A DNA stretch of 44,069 nt, taken from positions 1 through 44,069 of the forward strand of contig JAISLY010000035.1 of NCBI GenBank assembly GCA_031277035.1, given 5' to 3'. Of the stretch, positions 7,307 through 16,237 are shown in pieces. Under the pieces are notes generated by a model, which saw nothing but the letters and a program-made list of their open reading frames with translations, made no database searches and had not been told where the DNA came from. Every line of letters begins with the position of its first letter. The stretch's first letter is position 1. The position numbers were made by a program, and so were the translations under genes. The DNA comes from Coriobacteriales bacterium. GTDB taxonomy: Bacteria; Actinomycetota; Coriobacteriia; Coriobacteriales; UBA8131.

Positions 7307-9223
7307 ATGGCTGCCAGGCCGGAACAGGAGCAAAGCACCGAGCGAGAACGCGGCGGTGGGCGAGAGCAGAGCACCGAGCGAGAACTCAAACAGCTCCAGC
7401 GCCAACTGCGACGCATGGAGCGCAGCTACCAGTCGCTTGCCCTGATGCACGAGCAGAGCGAACGGCTCCGCGCAACCAACGAGTCGGCTCGCGACCTGTC
7501 CTATTTCTACAATCGGCTGCTGCTTAAAAACACACCGGGCGTCATCTTCATGCTCGACCTGAAGCTTCGCTTCGTGCTGGGAAGCGAACTGATGCTCAAA
7601 CGTCTCGGGTTTCTCGACATGCGCGAGATGGTCGGTCTGACCCTCGCTGAGGTTTTAGGCAAGGTGTTTCCCCCCGAATGGGTGGAGCGTTTAGCCAAGC
7701 GCTGTCAGCAGGTCATCGACACGATTTGCGAAATGGAATTCGAGGAGCGGGTAACCCTGCTCTCCGGTGAGAAGCGCGTCTACCAGATAGCCATGACTCC
7801 GGCCGACGAAGATGGAAGGGAGTGCCAGGGCGTTGTCCTCGTCTTTAACGACGTGACGGAGTTGGCAAGCGCCCGTCTGGCGGCCGAGGAGGCAAGCCGC
7901 ACCAAAAGCGAGTTTCTCTCAAACATGAGCCACGAGATGCGTACTCCCTTAAACGCCATCATCGGCATGACGGCGATTGGGCGGGCTGCCGATGATTCTG
8001 AACGCAAGCAGCACTGCCTGGTCAAAATTGACAAGGCCTCCCACCATCTTCTCGGCGTGATTAACGACATCCTCGATATGGGCACGATGGAATCGGGCGA
8101 GCTGGAGCTTGTGCAGGCCGCCTTTGAGGTGCAGGACATGCTTGCCAGGGTGGTGCGCCTGAACGCGTATCACGCCGAGGAAAAGAAACAGACCCTGGCG
8201 CTGGAGATTGACGAAGGTTTGCCCCAGGTATTGATTGGCGACGAGCAGCGGCTGATTCAGATACTTAACAACCTGCTCTCAAACGCGGTGAAGTTCACCG
8301 GTGAGGGTGGCCGAATCTCCCTGACGGCACGGCGGGCGCGCACTGCCGAGGAGCCGGAGGCTGCTTCGGTGCGCCTTGAGTTTCTCGTCAGCGACACGGG
8401 CATCGGCATCACCGAAGAGCAGCGGGCACGCCTCTTTGAGGTCTTTGCCCAGGCAGATAACTCGGCGACGCGACGCTACGGCGGCACCGGACTGGGGCTG
8501 GCTATCTCCAAACGTCTGGTCGAGGCCATGGACGGTTCGATATGGGTTCGTTCCACGCCGGGCGAAGGGTCGACCTTTGGCTGCACCGTCGTACTCGCAT
8601 ACGAGCATTCAGAGGAAGCGTTAGGCTTGACCGGCTCGCAGAAAGCCCGGTCGGATGCGGGGGACGGCGCTGGGGGCGACACCCAGGACAGCGCGGGAAG
8701 CAGCGCGGCTTTAGCTATCGACCTGAGCCCAGGCGAGGATGCCAAGGCCGATGCGAGCACGGATGGAGCGAAAGGCAGTGCCGAGAGCGGCGCGAGGCGC
8801 GACGCAAAAGGCCCGGCCGAAGACGCAGGCGAGCCTGACTATCGGGGCCATACCATCCTGATGGCGGAGGATACCGAGGTGAACGCCGAGATTATCCTGG
8901 CCATACTCGAGCCAACCGGCCTTACAATCGACTGGGTGGTAGACGGGGCTCAGGCGCTGGCACGCTTCTCAGAAACGCCGGGGCGTTACGACCTGATCCT
9001 GATGGACATACAGATGCCCGAGATGGACGGTCTGAAGGCCACGCGGCGCATCCGTTCGCTTGAGGTGCCCGAAGCCCAGACGATACCGATACTCGCGATG
9101 ACGGCCAATGTCTTTGCGGACGATGTGAAACGATGTCTGGAACACGGCATGAACGGCCATCTGGGAAAACCGATTGACTTCGATGCCCTCTTTGCCACTC
9201 TCGATCGCTATCTCGGACGATAG
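7307..9223 (+). CDS. Soluble hybrid histidine kinase (PAS-HisKA-HATPase-REC)
   Basis: About 638 residues without membrane segments. Order: charged, Gln/Glu/Arg-rich coiled-coil N-terminus (1-60), PAS domain (about 70-190), HisKA with the phospho-acceptor His at about residue 209 in [10 protein letters not shown], HATPase_c with N box [10 protein letters not shown] and G box DTGIGI, a low-complexity Gly/Ala/Asp/Ser linker (about 440-515), then a receiver domain with the phospho-acceptor Asp near 567 in [13 protein letters not shown]. The FIST gene lies directly upstream and an NrfD-like gene starts 22 bases downstream. No DNA-binding output domain is fused, so phosphate must pass to an unlinked regulator or act through protein contacts. 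Domain calls are firm; the signal is unknown. Confidence 0.95.
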   Translation: MAARPEQEQSTERERGGGREQSTERELKQLQRQLRRMERSYQSLALMHEQSERLRATNESARDLSYFYNRLLLKNTPGVIFMLDLKLRFVLGSELMLKRLGFLDMREMVGLTLAEVLGKVFPPEWVERLAKRCQQVIDTICEMEFEERVTLLSGEKRVYQIAMTPADEDGRECQGVVLVFNDVTELASARLAAEEASRTKSEFLSNMSHEMRTPLNAIIGMTAIGRAADDSERKQHCLVKIDKASHHLLGVINDILDMGTMESGELELVQAAFEVQDMLARVVRLNAYHAEEKKQTLALEIDEGLPQVLIGDEQRLIQILNNLLSNAVKFTGEGGRISLTARRARTAEEPEAASVRLEFLVSDTGIGITEEQRARLFEVFAQADNSATRRYGGTGLGLAISKRLVEAMDGSIWVRSTPGEGSTFGCTVVLAYEHSEEALGLTGSQKARSDAGDGAGGDTQDSAGSSAALAIDLSPGEDAKADASTDGAKGSAESGARRDAKGPAEDAGEPDYRGHTILMAEDTEVNAEIILAILEPTGLTIDWVVDGAQALARFSETPGRYDLILMDIQMPEMDGLKATRRIRSLEVPEAQTIPILAMTANVFADDVKRCLEHGMNGHLGKPIDFDALFATLDRYLGR

Positions 9224-9245
9224 GAACTTGGGTTTGGAGTAGCCT

Positions 9246-10292
9246 GTGCTCTCTGCTCTGACGATAACATACTTGTTTATGAGTGGAGCGGGCGCAGGAG
9301 CAGTAGCCCTGCTTGCCGCAGATGATCTGTTGCCCTTACACACAACCCGCGCCACATCGTCTGGGAACACCTCCCGTCTATCGTCAAGTCGATTCTGTCG
9401 ACAGGCGCCTCAGCCGATTCTTGCGCTGGGCATGATCACCGGCGTCGGCGCCCTTGCCGCAGGTGCACTCTGCCTGTTCCTTGACCTCGGGCGAGCCGAC
9501 CGTGTAGCCAACCTCCTCCTCAGTCCCACTTTCAGTCATATCACACTGGGCACCTACGCCCTGTTGCTTGCCCTCCTCTGCGCTGTTGCCGTGAGCCTGT
9601 TGGCAAGCGGCGTTGTTCGCCTGTCACCGCAGATCACGGGACGAGTACGATGTATCCTTGAACTCGGCGCGTTGATAGCGACTCTCGTGGTCATGCTCTA
9701 CACCGGCCTGCTCTTTTTCAGCATGGGCACCGGCCTTCTGCTGGGTAGCTTTCTTGTGCCAGTCCTGTTTGTGCTTTCCTCGCTCTCGACGGGAAACGCG
9801 CTGCTTCTTGGCGTCGCCTACCTGAGTGGCCTGTCCGGCAGCGCCCCAGAAAGCCAATCGAGGGGATGCTTGCGCGCAGCGGTGGACAGGGGCGCTTCTG
9901 GTGCCAGGAGCAGTGTCTGTGCGAAGCATCATGCGAGACTGAACAACGAGAGCAGGGCTGCCCTCGCTCACACGGGGCTCTTTCGCCTGGATCGAATTCT
10001 GATCCTCGCTGAACTTCTCTGTCTTGCCGGCTTTCTGCTGCTGGCATTTGGCGAGCCCTTCCACGAGGCGACTCTGTTCGCGCTCACGCAGGGCTCCTAC
10101 GCGGTCGCGTTCTGGGGAGGCCTGGTGATCTGCGGCCTTATCGCGCCTCTCTGTATGGAGACAAGTGGCCTTGCCCGTCGTATTCTCCCTGGCATCGACC
10201 CTGCACTGCCCGCCGCCGTCTGTGTACTGACTGGCGGCTACTGTCTGCGATACTGCATTCTGGGCGCCGGCTTGCCGCTCTTTGCGCTCTAA
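9246..10292 (+). CDS. NrfD/PsrC-like membrane protein (cassette A)
   Basis: About 348 residues with roughly eight membrane segments and a hydrophilic insert of about 60 residues near 200-245. It belongs to the NrfD/PsrC/DmsC-like group of quinol-interacting anchors, shown by FLDLGRADRVANLLL, TGLLFFSMG and VLFVLSSLSTGNALL. The start is GTG at 9246 with GGAG eight bases upstream. Normally such a protein anchors a ferredoxin-type and a catalytic subunit, but neither lies next to it. It is followed by a GntR regulator and an SPFH protein, and the same three families recur at 39531-41848. It is shorter and more divergent than the NrfD of the molybdoenzyme operon at 16238. Function beyond quinone or quinol interaction is not known. 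Confidence 0.82.
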   Translation: MLSALTITYLFMSGAGAGAVALLAADDLLPLHTTRATSSGNTSRLSSSRFCRQAPQPILALGMITGVGALAAGALCLFLDLGRADRVANLLLSPTFSHITLGTYALLLALLCAVAVSLLASGVVRLSPQITGRVRCILELGALIATLVVMLYTGLLFFSMGTGLLLGSFLVPVLFVLSSLSTGNALLLGVAYLSGLSGSAPESQSRGCLRAAVDRGASGARSSVCAKHHARLNNESRAALAHTGLFRLDRILILAELLCLAGFLLLAFGEPFHEATLFALTQGSYAVAFWGGLVICGLIAPLCMETSGLARRILPGIDPALPAAVCVLTGGYCLRYCILGAGLPLFAL

Positions 10293-10425
10293 TCGGATGG
10301 GCGCACGATGCGACGATGAAGGAGAACAGACGGAGTGTTAAGCTCACAGAGTGTTCAGCAAGAAGGTGACGAGTACGCAGAACGGGACGCGTAGCCAATC
10401 GATATAAGAAGGAAGTGAGGAGTCC

Positions 10426-10980
10426 GTGAAGAAATCGAAGGTGCCCATTGAGCTTGATCCGCGAAGCGACCTGCCTCTTTGGGTACAGTTGCGCAAACGG
10501 CTCGTGCACCTGATCAATATCGGCCACTATCGGCCAGGCGACCAGCTGCCCACGGTGCGTGGCCTCGCGTCCGGCCTTTCCATCAATTACAACACGGTCA
10601 ACAAGGCATATCTCAGCATGATCCATGATGGCTTTATCACCTCTACGCAGGGACGCGGTGTCTTTGTGAGCGCGTCTGAAGCCTCCGACGAGGAGCAGAT
10701 GCTTGAGGCCGACGCTCTTATGCGCGACTTTATCGAAGCGTGTCGCGACCTGGGCCTGACGACCTGGGACATACGGAAATTGCTTATGCGACAGCTGCGT
10801 CAACTGGAAACGCAAAGGCCTTTGGAGGGAGACGAAGAGGCGGAGTCCGGGGCAGAGTTGACAATCGGGCAGGGCGACAAAGGAGTATCGACAGCCGGGC
10901 AGGAGAGTCGGACGACAGCCCGGTCGGCCGGGACAAAGCCGGATGAGGAAACGACAGGTAGTCGGGCAAGGGGAGCGTGA
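10426..10980 (+). CDS. GntR-family regulator, YtrA type (cassette A)
   Basis: About 184 residues. The N-terminal winged helix-turn-helix (residues about 8-75) is clear: LPLWVQLRKRL, GDQLPTVRGLASGL and NYNTVNKAYLSM. There is no large effector domain, only a short helical C-terminal part and a low-complexity tail, typical of the YtrA subfamily that controls neighbouring membrane or ABC proteins. Start is GTG at 10426 after TGAGGAGTCC. It ends just before the SPFH gene, so the two are translationally coupled. The 133 bases between the NrfD stop and this start could hold a separate promoter; TATAAG near 10402 is the only box-like feature. Its likely target is the cassette itself. Confidence 0.92.
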   Translation: MKKSKVPIELDPRSDLPLWVQLRKRLVHLINIGHYRPGDQLPTVRGLASGLSINYNTVNKAYLSMIHDGFITSTQGRGVFVSASEASDEEQMLEADALMRDFIEACRDLGLTTWDIRKLLMRQLRQLETQRPLEGDEEAESGAELTIGQGDKGVSTAGQESRTTARSAGTKPDEETTGSRARGA

Positions 10981-10985
10981 GAGGC

Positions 10986-11954
10986 ATGTGGAACAGGAAG
11001 AAAAACGGTGAGGGCGATGTGGTAGTGCCGCTGCCAAACAGGCCAGAGAACGGCGAAATCGCCACACGCGTAGGTGTGGGCTTATTGCAACTGGTGCTTT
11101 TTATCCTCATATTCACGACGGTAGCCTGCCTTGTCTGGCTCGCGACGCGAGGACTCGCCGCACAGGATCCAACATCTCGAGGAGCCGACCTTCTTGCGCT
11201 TGTAATCGCACTTGTCCTGGCGCTTATCGGCCTTGCCACCGTGCACATCGCCCAGCAGTGGGAGCGTGTTGTTGTGCTGCGACTCGGACGCTTTGATCGC
11301 GTTGCCGGGCCGGGATTGTTCTTCACCATCCCCATCATCGAGTCCTGCACCCTGCGCGTGGATACGCGTGTGCGCACAACCCCCTTTGGAGCGGAGGAAA
11401 CGCTCACGAGCGACCTTGTGCCACTCGATGTGGATGCTGTGCTGTACTGGCTGGTCTGGGACGCGCGCCTTGCCTGCACCGAAGTGAGCGATTTTACACA
11501 GGCCGTCAGCTTTGCGGCTCAGACGGCGCTACGCGATGCGATAGGACGCGGCAGTACGGCGGAGGTCGCCATACGTCGAAACCAGCTCGACCGTGAACTC
11601 AAGCAGGCACTCGAGGAAAAGGTCGCACCCTGGGGCATCACGGTTCTCTCGGTTGAGATCAGGGACATCCTCATACCCAAGGAGCTTCAGGAGGTCATGT
11701 CGCTTGAGGCGCAGGCAGAGCAGCGCAAGAAGGCGCGCATTATCCTCATGGAGGCCGAGCAGGACATCTCCGAGATGCTTGCCGAGATGGGAGACACCTA
11801 TGCCATACACGACCACGCTCTGCGGCTGCGCATGATGCACCTGCTGTACGAGAGCGTAAAGGACAGTGGCGGTACGGTGGTCATCCCGAGCACCTTCAGT
11901 GAGACTTTCAGGGACATCTCCGCCGACGATCTGGGAAAACTGATGAAAGCCTGA
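10986..11954 (+). CDS. SPFH/stomatin-like (slipin) protein (cassette A)
   Basis: About 322 residues. Two hydrophobic segments (roughly 20-80) precede the SPFH domain, seen in QQWERVVVLRLGRFDRVAGPG, in VDTRVRTTP and in VLSVEIRDILIPKELQ, then a short coiled coil rich in Glu/Ala. Slipins form oligomeric membrane scaffolds and organise or protect partner membrane proteins. The chosen ATG at 10986 has GGGGAG ten bases upstream; a GTG at 10977 overlapping the GntR stop is possible but sits too close to that site. A near identical arrangement with a paralogue lies at 39988. No NfeD partner, which often accompanies slipins, is present. The partner here is more likely the NrfD-like protein. Confidence 0.93.
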   Translation: MWNRKKNGEGDVVVPLPNRPENGEIATRVGVGLLQLVLFILIFTTVACLVWLATRGLAAQDPTSRGADLLALVIALVLALIGLATVHIAQQWERVVVLRLGRFDRVAGPGLFFTIPIIESCTLRVDTRVRTTPFGAEETLTSDLVPLDVDAVLYWLVWDARLACTEVSDFTQAVSFAAQTALRDAIGRGSTAEVAIRRNQLDRELKQALEEKVAPWGITVLSVEIRDILIPKELQEVMSLEAQAEQRKKARIILMEAEQDISEMLAEMGDTYAIHDHALRLRMMHLLYESVKDSGGTVVIPSTFSETFRDISADDLGKLMKA

Positions 11955-11975
11955 CGGCCGCAGTGCCCCCCCCCC

Positions 11976-12081
11976 GCGACTCTCAGAGCCCGGCGCTTAC
12001 GGCCGAGGAGCAGAAGCTGCCGGCATGGGCCGATGAGTTCGTCGAAGAATATCGCGATGTCTTTGAGGCGTTGGCGAAATG
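11976..12081 (+). pseudogene. Antitoxin-like C-terminal fragment
   Basis: After a run of ten C (11966-11975) the frame encodes a short tail ending WADEFVEEYRDVFEALAK and a TGA that overlaps the next ATG. Such tails end antitoxins of Doc/Fic-type pairs as far as I recall. No start codon or DNA-binding part is present, so this is at most a remnant. Confidence is low. Confidence 0.3.
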
Positions 12082-12336
12082 AGTGCCTGGCTTGATAAAG
12101 ACCTTGCGATACGAATCCATGAGTTTCATCTGTCGAATCATGGGGGTATGGGGTCTCATGCTGTTTTCGCATTCGATCTCAGGAAACATCGTGACGGCAT
12201 CGCGGCAGCAGCGCTTCGCCGGGCTTCGCCGGGCATCGCTTGGCTCGACTTCTACGATATAATAGGGACTGATATTCCCGCACAGGAGGTGTGCCATGAC
12301 CGTCGAAGAAATGGAACGCGAACTTATCAAGCTTGA
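12079..12336 (+). pseudogene. Possible Doc/Fic-type toxin remnant
   Basis: ATG at 12079 overlaps the preceding stop (ATGA), as in coupled toxin-antitoxin pairs. The first residues, WLDKDLAIRIHEFHLSNHGG, resemble the N-terminus of death-on-curing toxins. The similarity ends after about 22 residues, the HPFxxGN catalytic motif is absent, and the frame then runs through a duplicated GCTTCGCCGGG and the promoter of the next gene. It is probably a truncated relic. Confidence 0.27.
12258..12263 (+). promoter_or_regulatory. -10 box for the toxin-antitoxin operon
   Basis: A perfect TATAAT stands 33 bases before the antitoxin ATG in otherwise GC-rich DNA. No good -35 box lies 16-18 bases upstream (ATCGCT), so an activator or a weak promoter is likely. 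AGGAGG near 12283 is the ribosome site. Confidence 0.5.
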
Positions 12337-12574
12337 TGCCGACGGGCGCTCCCGAGTCTATTATTTCCTCCTGGACCTCATGGAGCAGGACGGCTTTTCT
12401 GAGGACATCCCAGAAGAAGAATACGACAGGCTGTGGGCCGAGGAATGCAAACGGCGCTGCGAAGAAATCGATGCAGGGAAAGTGGAGCTAATTCCAGCAG
12501 AGGAGGTTTTTGCGCGGGCCAGAGCCAAATTGACCAAACGACAATTTGAGCTTGCCGGAAAACTGAAACTATGA
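12296..12574 (+). CDS. Addiction module antitoxin (unstable antitoxin family)
   Basis: A 92-residue acidic protein of the addiction-module component family (PF09720-like). It shows the typical N-terminal helix (KLDADGRSRVYYFLLDLM), the W-A-E-E-C-K-R-R segment, and the signature EIDAGKVELIPAEEVFARARAKL. The protein should bind and neutralise the toxin encoded next, whose start overlaps the stop by four bases (ATGA). AGGAGG lies seven bases before the ATG. Autoregulation with the toxin is usual for the family, and the TATAAT at 12258 is the likely target promoter. Confidence 0.9.
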   Translation: MTVEEMERELIKLDADGRSRVYYFLLDLMEQDGFSEDIPEEEYDRLWAEECKRRCEEIDAGKVELIPAEEVFARARAKLTKRQFELAGKLKL

Positions 12575-12873
12575 GCAGGTCGATTCGATTCCATCCTCGG
12601 GCGAAGGAGGAATATGAAGAAGCCCTCTCTTATTATCAAGAGCGCAGTGAAGACGCTGCTCTACGCTTTGAGGCATCAATCAATACGTGCCTTTTGAGGA
12701 TTGCTGATGACCCGGAGCGATATTTCTCCCATTCAGGAATTCGTTGTTGCAGGGTAATCGTCTTTCCTTATTTTATTCATTATCGAGAAGGCGATTCGGA
12801 GATACAAATCGTTGCCGTGGCACACCAGAAGCGCAAGCCGGGCTATTGGCTGTCGAGAGTTGCCGATAACTGA
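12571..12873 (+). CDS. RelE/ParE-family toxin
   Basis: A 100-residue basic protein of the RelE/ParE superfamily. Family features: N-terminal IRFHPRAKEEYEEALSYYQERS, then IADDPERYF, the core strand RVIVFPYFIHYR and the C-terminal strand QIVAVAHQKRKPGYW with the Arg-Lys-Pro-x-Tyr motif. ParE types act on gyrase and RelE types cleave mRNA on the ribosome; this one, with AHQKRKPGYW, looks nearer the ParE side, but activity cannot be read from sequence. It overlaps the antitoxin gene by four bases, so toxin synthesis is coupled to antitoxin synthesis. Confidence 0.92.
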   Translation: MSRSIRFHPRAKEEYEEALSYYQERSEDAALRFEASINTCLLRIADDPERYFSHSGIRCCRVIVFPYFIHYREGDSEIQIVAVAHQKRKPGYWLSRVADN

Positions 12874-12920
12874 CAGAAATCCAAGACAGCAAGGCTTTGG
12901 ACTCCCGTTTTACCCAATCA

Positions 12921-12985
12921 TCCTACAGTTAGGATAATGATTCGAAAAATTGTCATAGGACACATCTTGATTGTCATAGGACAAT
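12921..12985 (+). promoter_or_regulatory. Operator cluster upstream of the molybdoenzyme operon
   Basis: Two copies of ATTGTCATAGGACA lie at 12949-12962 and 12970-12983, 21 bases apart, i.e. two helical turns on the same face. The second is a full palindrome, ATTGTC-ATAG-GACAAT. A third dyad, TCCTA-CAGT-TAGGA, is at 12921-12934 with the same 4-base spacer. Such spacing suits a dimeric regulator binding cooperatively. The regulator is not encoded next to it. Confidence 0.65.
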
Positions 12986-12996
12986 CGTGCTAAACT
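12967..12996 (+). promoter_or_regulatory. Candidate promoter of the molybdoenzyme operon
   Basis: TTGATT at 12967-12972 and TAAACT at 12991-12996 are 18 bases apart. TG precedes the -10 hexamer by one base, forming an extended -10. The palindromic operator covers the -35 and the spacer, which would suit repression, or activation from the upstream copy. The leader to the ATG at 13173 is about 170 bases and holds no gene I can support. Confidence 0.5.
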
Positions 12997-13172
12997 GGCG
13001 GCATTGGAGTTGGCCGACTCTCGGTATTGTTTGCTGAAAGAGGAATGCGGGCCTTTGACTGGAAGGCTGCGCGACACGATTGTCCGGTCGATGCAGCCCC
13101 TGCCGTAAGCCGTCCGGCTGCCCAACAGGCCGTCGGGTTGACGTTCCTCGTTCTCGAAACGAAGGAGGGCTC

Positions 13173-15608
13173 ATGTCCGAGGGATTATCACGGCGGCAAT
13201 TTGTTAAGACCGGAGCCGTTGGCACCGCACTTCTCGGAGCGGGCGCAGCAGGATTACTCAGCTTTAGCAATTGGATACAGGAGGCAGGAGCAGAGGAAGC
13301 GGAATCGGAAGAGCGGATAGCCTATACGTATCACCAGGAACATTGTGGTGGATATTGTTCGCTTAAATGTACGGTTCGCAATGGTCGCCTCTGCCTGATT
13401 GAACCAAATGACAATTGGGAGAACAGTTCCCGTAGGGTTTGTTGTGTCAGAGGCCTCTCGGAGATTCAGAACATCTATAGCACTGAACGCATACAGACTC
13501 CCCTCAAACGGGTAGGAGAGCGTGGAGCTGGAGAGTTTGTTGCCATCTCGTGGGACGAAGCTATTGACACCATAGCGAAGGCCGTGAAAGATTCTCAGGA
13601 ACAGTACGGAAAAGACAGCGTTTTGTTGCGCCTGTCGGCTGAGCCGAAATATCCGCTCCTGGCTTCGATCCTCGGATGCCAAACCGGAGGCTTTACCGGC
13701 GAAGATGTTGGCGTTGGTAACGGCCTGGATCCGTCGATCGGCTATGTGCCTGGTACGTGGGTGGGCGTCAACTACGCAATTTCCACAAACGATGCACGTG
13801 ACCTTGTGAACTCGAAATACTTCATCAATGTAGGAAGCAACTATCTTGAGTCCAGCATGGGCCAAGTCTCTTATTTTTTCGATGCCAAGGAGGCCGGGTG
13901 CCACATTATCACTGTAGACCCGCACTTTAGCACCACCGCATCAAAATCTGACGAGTGGATTCCTATTATTCCTGGAACCGATACTGCACTCTTTTTGGGG
14001 ATGGCACGCGTCATCATAGAAAAGCAACTTTATAACGAGGATTTCATGCGAGAAAAGACTGCCTTTCCTTTCCTTGTCAATGAAGCCGACAAGACGTTGT
14101 TGCGCGAGCATCCTGTCGATTCTGTCGCCGGAGAGCCAGAGACCCTGGAGCAGAATCCGTATCTCGTATGGGATGAGAACAGTGGGTCTCTTCAGCCCTT
14201 CAATGCCGAAGGCATTAAGCCCTCCCTGGAGGCCAGCGGCACCACAGACGGCAAAACCTACCGGACAGTCTTCTCAGTCTTCAAGGAAAACCAGGAGGAC
14301 TATACGCTGACCTGGGCAGCAGAGACGACCGGCATAAGCGAAGATAAGATTGCCTATCTTGCAGAATGCTATGCTGATGGGCCAAGTTCGCTCGGTCTTG
14401 GTTGGGGCGGTGTCGATAAGTTTGCCAATGCAGATACTGTGGGGCATGCGGCCGCTGTACTGGTTGCCTTGACCGGCAACATCGGTACCGAAGGTGCTGG
14501 TGTCGGTGTCTATGTGGGGCATTGGAACGGCGACATCATTAACTTCGGCACATGGCCTTTGCCTGAGGACATGGTTCCATCGGCACCGGAAATGAACTTC
14601 TTTGAGATGCCGTATAAGCCCAATAACGTCCATGTGTATCTCAGCTTCGGCGACAAAATTGTGCAGGAAACCCCAAACCTCAACAGGAAAATCGAATGGC
14701 TCAAAACGCTGGATCTTATCGTCTATTGTGACATCCATTTCTCAAGTGGCGGCGTCTGGGCAGATATCGTGCTCCCTGCTTGCTCGAAGTTCGAGTGCGA
14801 CAAGGATTTTGGAGGCGTTCGGGCTGGGAACGGGTTGCTCATGACCCAGCAAAAGGTGCTCGACCCCTTATTTGAAGCCAAACCAGACTTTGTGATTGAG
14901 CGTGAAATCGGCAAGGCGATGGGATTTGAGCACTACCTTCCCAAAAGTCAGGAAGACATAATGGAAGTGCAAGTTGATCCGAAAATCGACCCGCGTCTGA
15001 CAGGGATAACGCTGAGCGCCCTCAAAAACAGCCCGGGCGGCATCGAGATACCGAATCTGGAGAACCCTCGTGTCGCCTATAGAGGACAGCAATTCTGCAC
15101 TCCAACGAAGAGGATGGAAATATACTATGAAGCTATGATAGGCTTTGATCAGCAGCTTCCTCGTTACGAGGAACCGCATGAGGCCTCTGTGAGCAACCCC
15201 CTCAGGGAGAAATACCCGCTACAATGCTGCAGCGCACGCAACAGATACCACATTCATAACCAATTCGGTGGCGCATCGTGGATACAACAGTTCAACGAGC
15301 CTCGAATCGAACTCAATCCAGTGGACTTTCATATGCGAAATCTGCAAGAAGGCGACGTGTGCGAGGTCTTCAACGAGCGAGGGAGTTTCAAATGCAAAAC
15401 AATAATGAATGAAGCGGTGAGACCGGGATCTATGCGTTTCGCAGAAGGGAGCCTGTCTCAATTCATGGTCGAAGGCAACCTGCAAAACGTGACCAATGAA
15501 GTGTTGACAGAGCGCGGCATGGCACAACCGGCGGGACCCGACCTGTCTTTTAACGACACCCTCGTAGAAGTCCGAAAAGCCTCGGCCCGTGAAGGAGGTG
15601 CGTCATGA
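13173..15608 (+). CDS. Tat-exported molybdopterin oxidoreductase, DMSO reductase family catalytic subunit
   Basis: About 811 residues. The ATG at 13173 follows AAGGAGGGC and gives a Tat signal (SRRQFVKTG plus a hydrophobic stretch); the longer frame upstream is not protein-like. HCGGYCSLKC, with a later Cys in RRVCCVRG, binds a [4Fe-4S] cluster. The molybdopterin domain follows (FVAISWDEAIDTIAKAV, NSKYFINVGSNYLES, DWGG-like LGWGGVDKFA) and a C-terminal molydopterin-dinucleotide-binding domain ends it. The residue that would ligate Mo lies in or near GEDVGVGNGLD, but I cannot assign it. The next genes supply a ferredoxin subunit, a membrane anchor and a chaperone, so this is a quinol-linked respiratory reductase or oxidase facing outward. 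Base composition is somewhat less GC-rich than its neighbours, hinting at acquisition. The substrate is unknown. Confidence 0.93.
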   Translation: MSEGLSRRQFVKTGAVGTALLGAGAAGLLSFSNWIQEAGAEEAESEERIAYTYHQEHCGGYCSLKCTVRNGRLCLIEPNDNWENSSRRVCCVRGLSEIQNIYSTERIQTPLKRVGERGAGEFVAISWDEAIDTIAKAVKDSQEQYGKDSVLLRLSAEPKYPLLASILGCQTGGFTGEDVGVGNGLDPSIGYVPGTWVGVNYAISTNDARDLVNSKYFINVGSNYLESSMGQVSYFFDAKEAGCHIITVDPHFSTTASKSDEWIPIIPGTDTALFLGMARVIIEKQLYNEDFMREKTAFPFLVNEADKTLLREHPVDSVAGEPETLEQNPYLVWDENSGSLQPFNAEGIKPSLEASGTTDGKTYRTVFSVFKENQEDYTLTWAAETTGISEDKIAYLAECYADGPSSLGLGWGGVDKFANADTVGHAAAVLVALTGNIGTEGAGVGVYVGHWNGDIINFGTWPLPEDMVPSAPEMNFFEMPYKPNNVHVYLSFGDKIVQETPNLNRKIEWLKTLDLIVYCDIHFSSGGVWADIVLPACSKFECDKDFGGVRAGNGLLMTQQKVLDPLFEAKPDFVIEREIGKAMGFEHYLPKSQEDIMEVQVDPKIDPRLTGITLSALKNSPGGIEIPNLENPRVAYRGQQFCTPTKRMEIYYEAMIGFDQQLPRYEEPHEASVSNPLREKYPLQCCSARNRYHIHNQFGGASWIQQFNEPRIELNPVDFHMRNLQEGDVCEVFNERGSFKCKTIMNEAVRPGSMRFAEGSLSQFMVEGNLQNVTNEVLTERGMAQPAGPDLSFNDTLVEVRKASAREGGAS

Positions 15609-16222
15609 CCCGCCTTGCCATTGTCATCAATCAGGACCGCTGCATCGGCTGTCAGACCTGCGCAAACGCCTGCAAAATGGAGAACAATGTGCCGATGGGG
15701 ATGCTCTGGAACCGCGTCATCACCGTGGGCAGCGACGTTATCGACGGTGCGGTTGGCACCTATCCCAACCTGACGCGCGAGTATCTGCCGATGGCCTGCC
15801 AGCACTGCGACAACCCGGCTTGCCAGGCGGTCTGCCCGGTGGGTGCCACCTATACCGACGAGGCAGGGCGCGTCCTTATCAACTACGACATCTGCATCGG
15901 CTGCCGCATTTGCATGGCCGCCTGTCCCTACAACGCCCGCGTGTTCAATTGGGAGGAGCCGGTGCGCGACCCGGACTTCAATTACGGACACAAGGACGTC
16001 CCCGTGCGCCCCCGCGGCGTTACCGAGAAATGCACGCTTTGCAAGGAGCGCACCGACGAGGACAGGGAGCCGATGTGTGTCACCTGCTGCCCCACAAAGG
16101 CACGCAGCTTTGGCGACCTGGATAATCCCTCAAGCGCCGTCTCGGCACTTATCCGTGAAAAGAGCGCCTACCAACTACTGCCCGAGCGGGGCACCAGCCC
16201 CAAGACCCGCTACTTCAAATAA
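15605..16222 (+). CDS. Four-cluster ferredoxin subunit (DmsB/PsrB-like)
   Basis: About 205 residues with four cysteine groups: CIGCQTCANACKMENN, CQHCDNPACQAVCP, CIGCRICMAACPYNARVFN and CTLCKERTDEDREPMCVTCC, together able to hold four [4Fe-4S] clusters. It passes electrons between the membrane anchor and the molybdopterin subunit. The ATG overlaps the stop of the catalytic gene by four bases, so the two are coupled. It lacks its own export signal and would be carried out with the Tat-bearing partner. Length and motif spacing are normal for the family. Confidence 0.95.
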   Translation: MTRLAIVINQDRCIGCQTCANACKMENNVPMGMLWNRVITVGSDVIDGAVGTYPNLTREYLPMACQHCDNPACQAVCPVGATYTDEAGRVLINYDICIGCRICMAACPYNARVFNWEEPVRDPDFNYGHKDVPVRPRGVTEKCTLCKERTDEDREPMCVTCCPTKARSFGDLDNPSSAVSALIREKSAYQLLPERGTSPKTRYFK

Positions 16223-16237
16223 GGGGAGTGAGCAACC

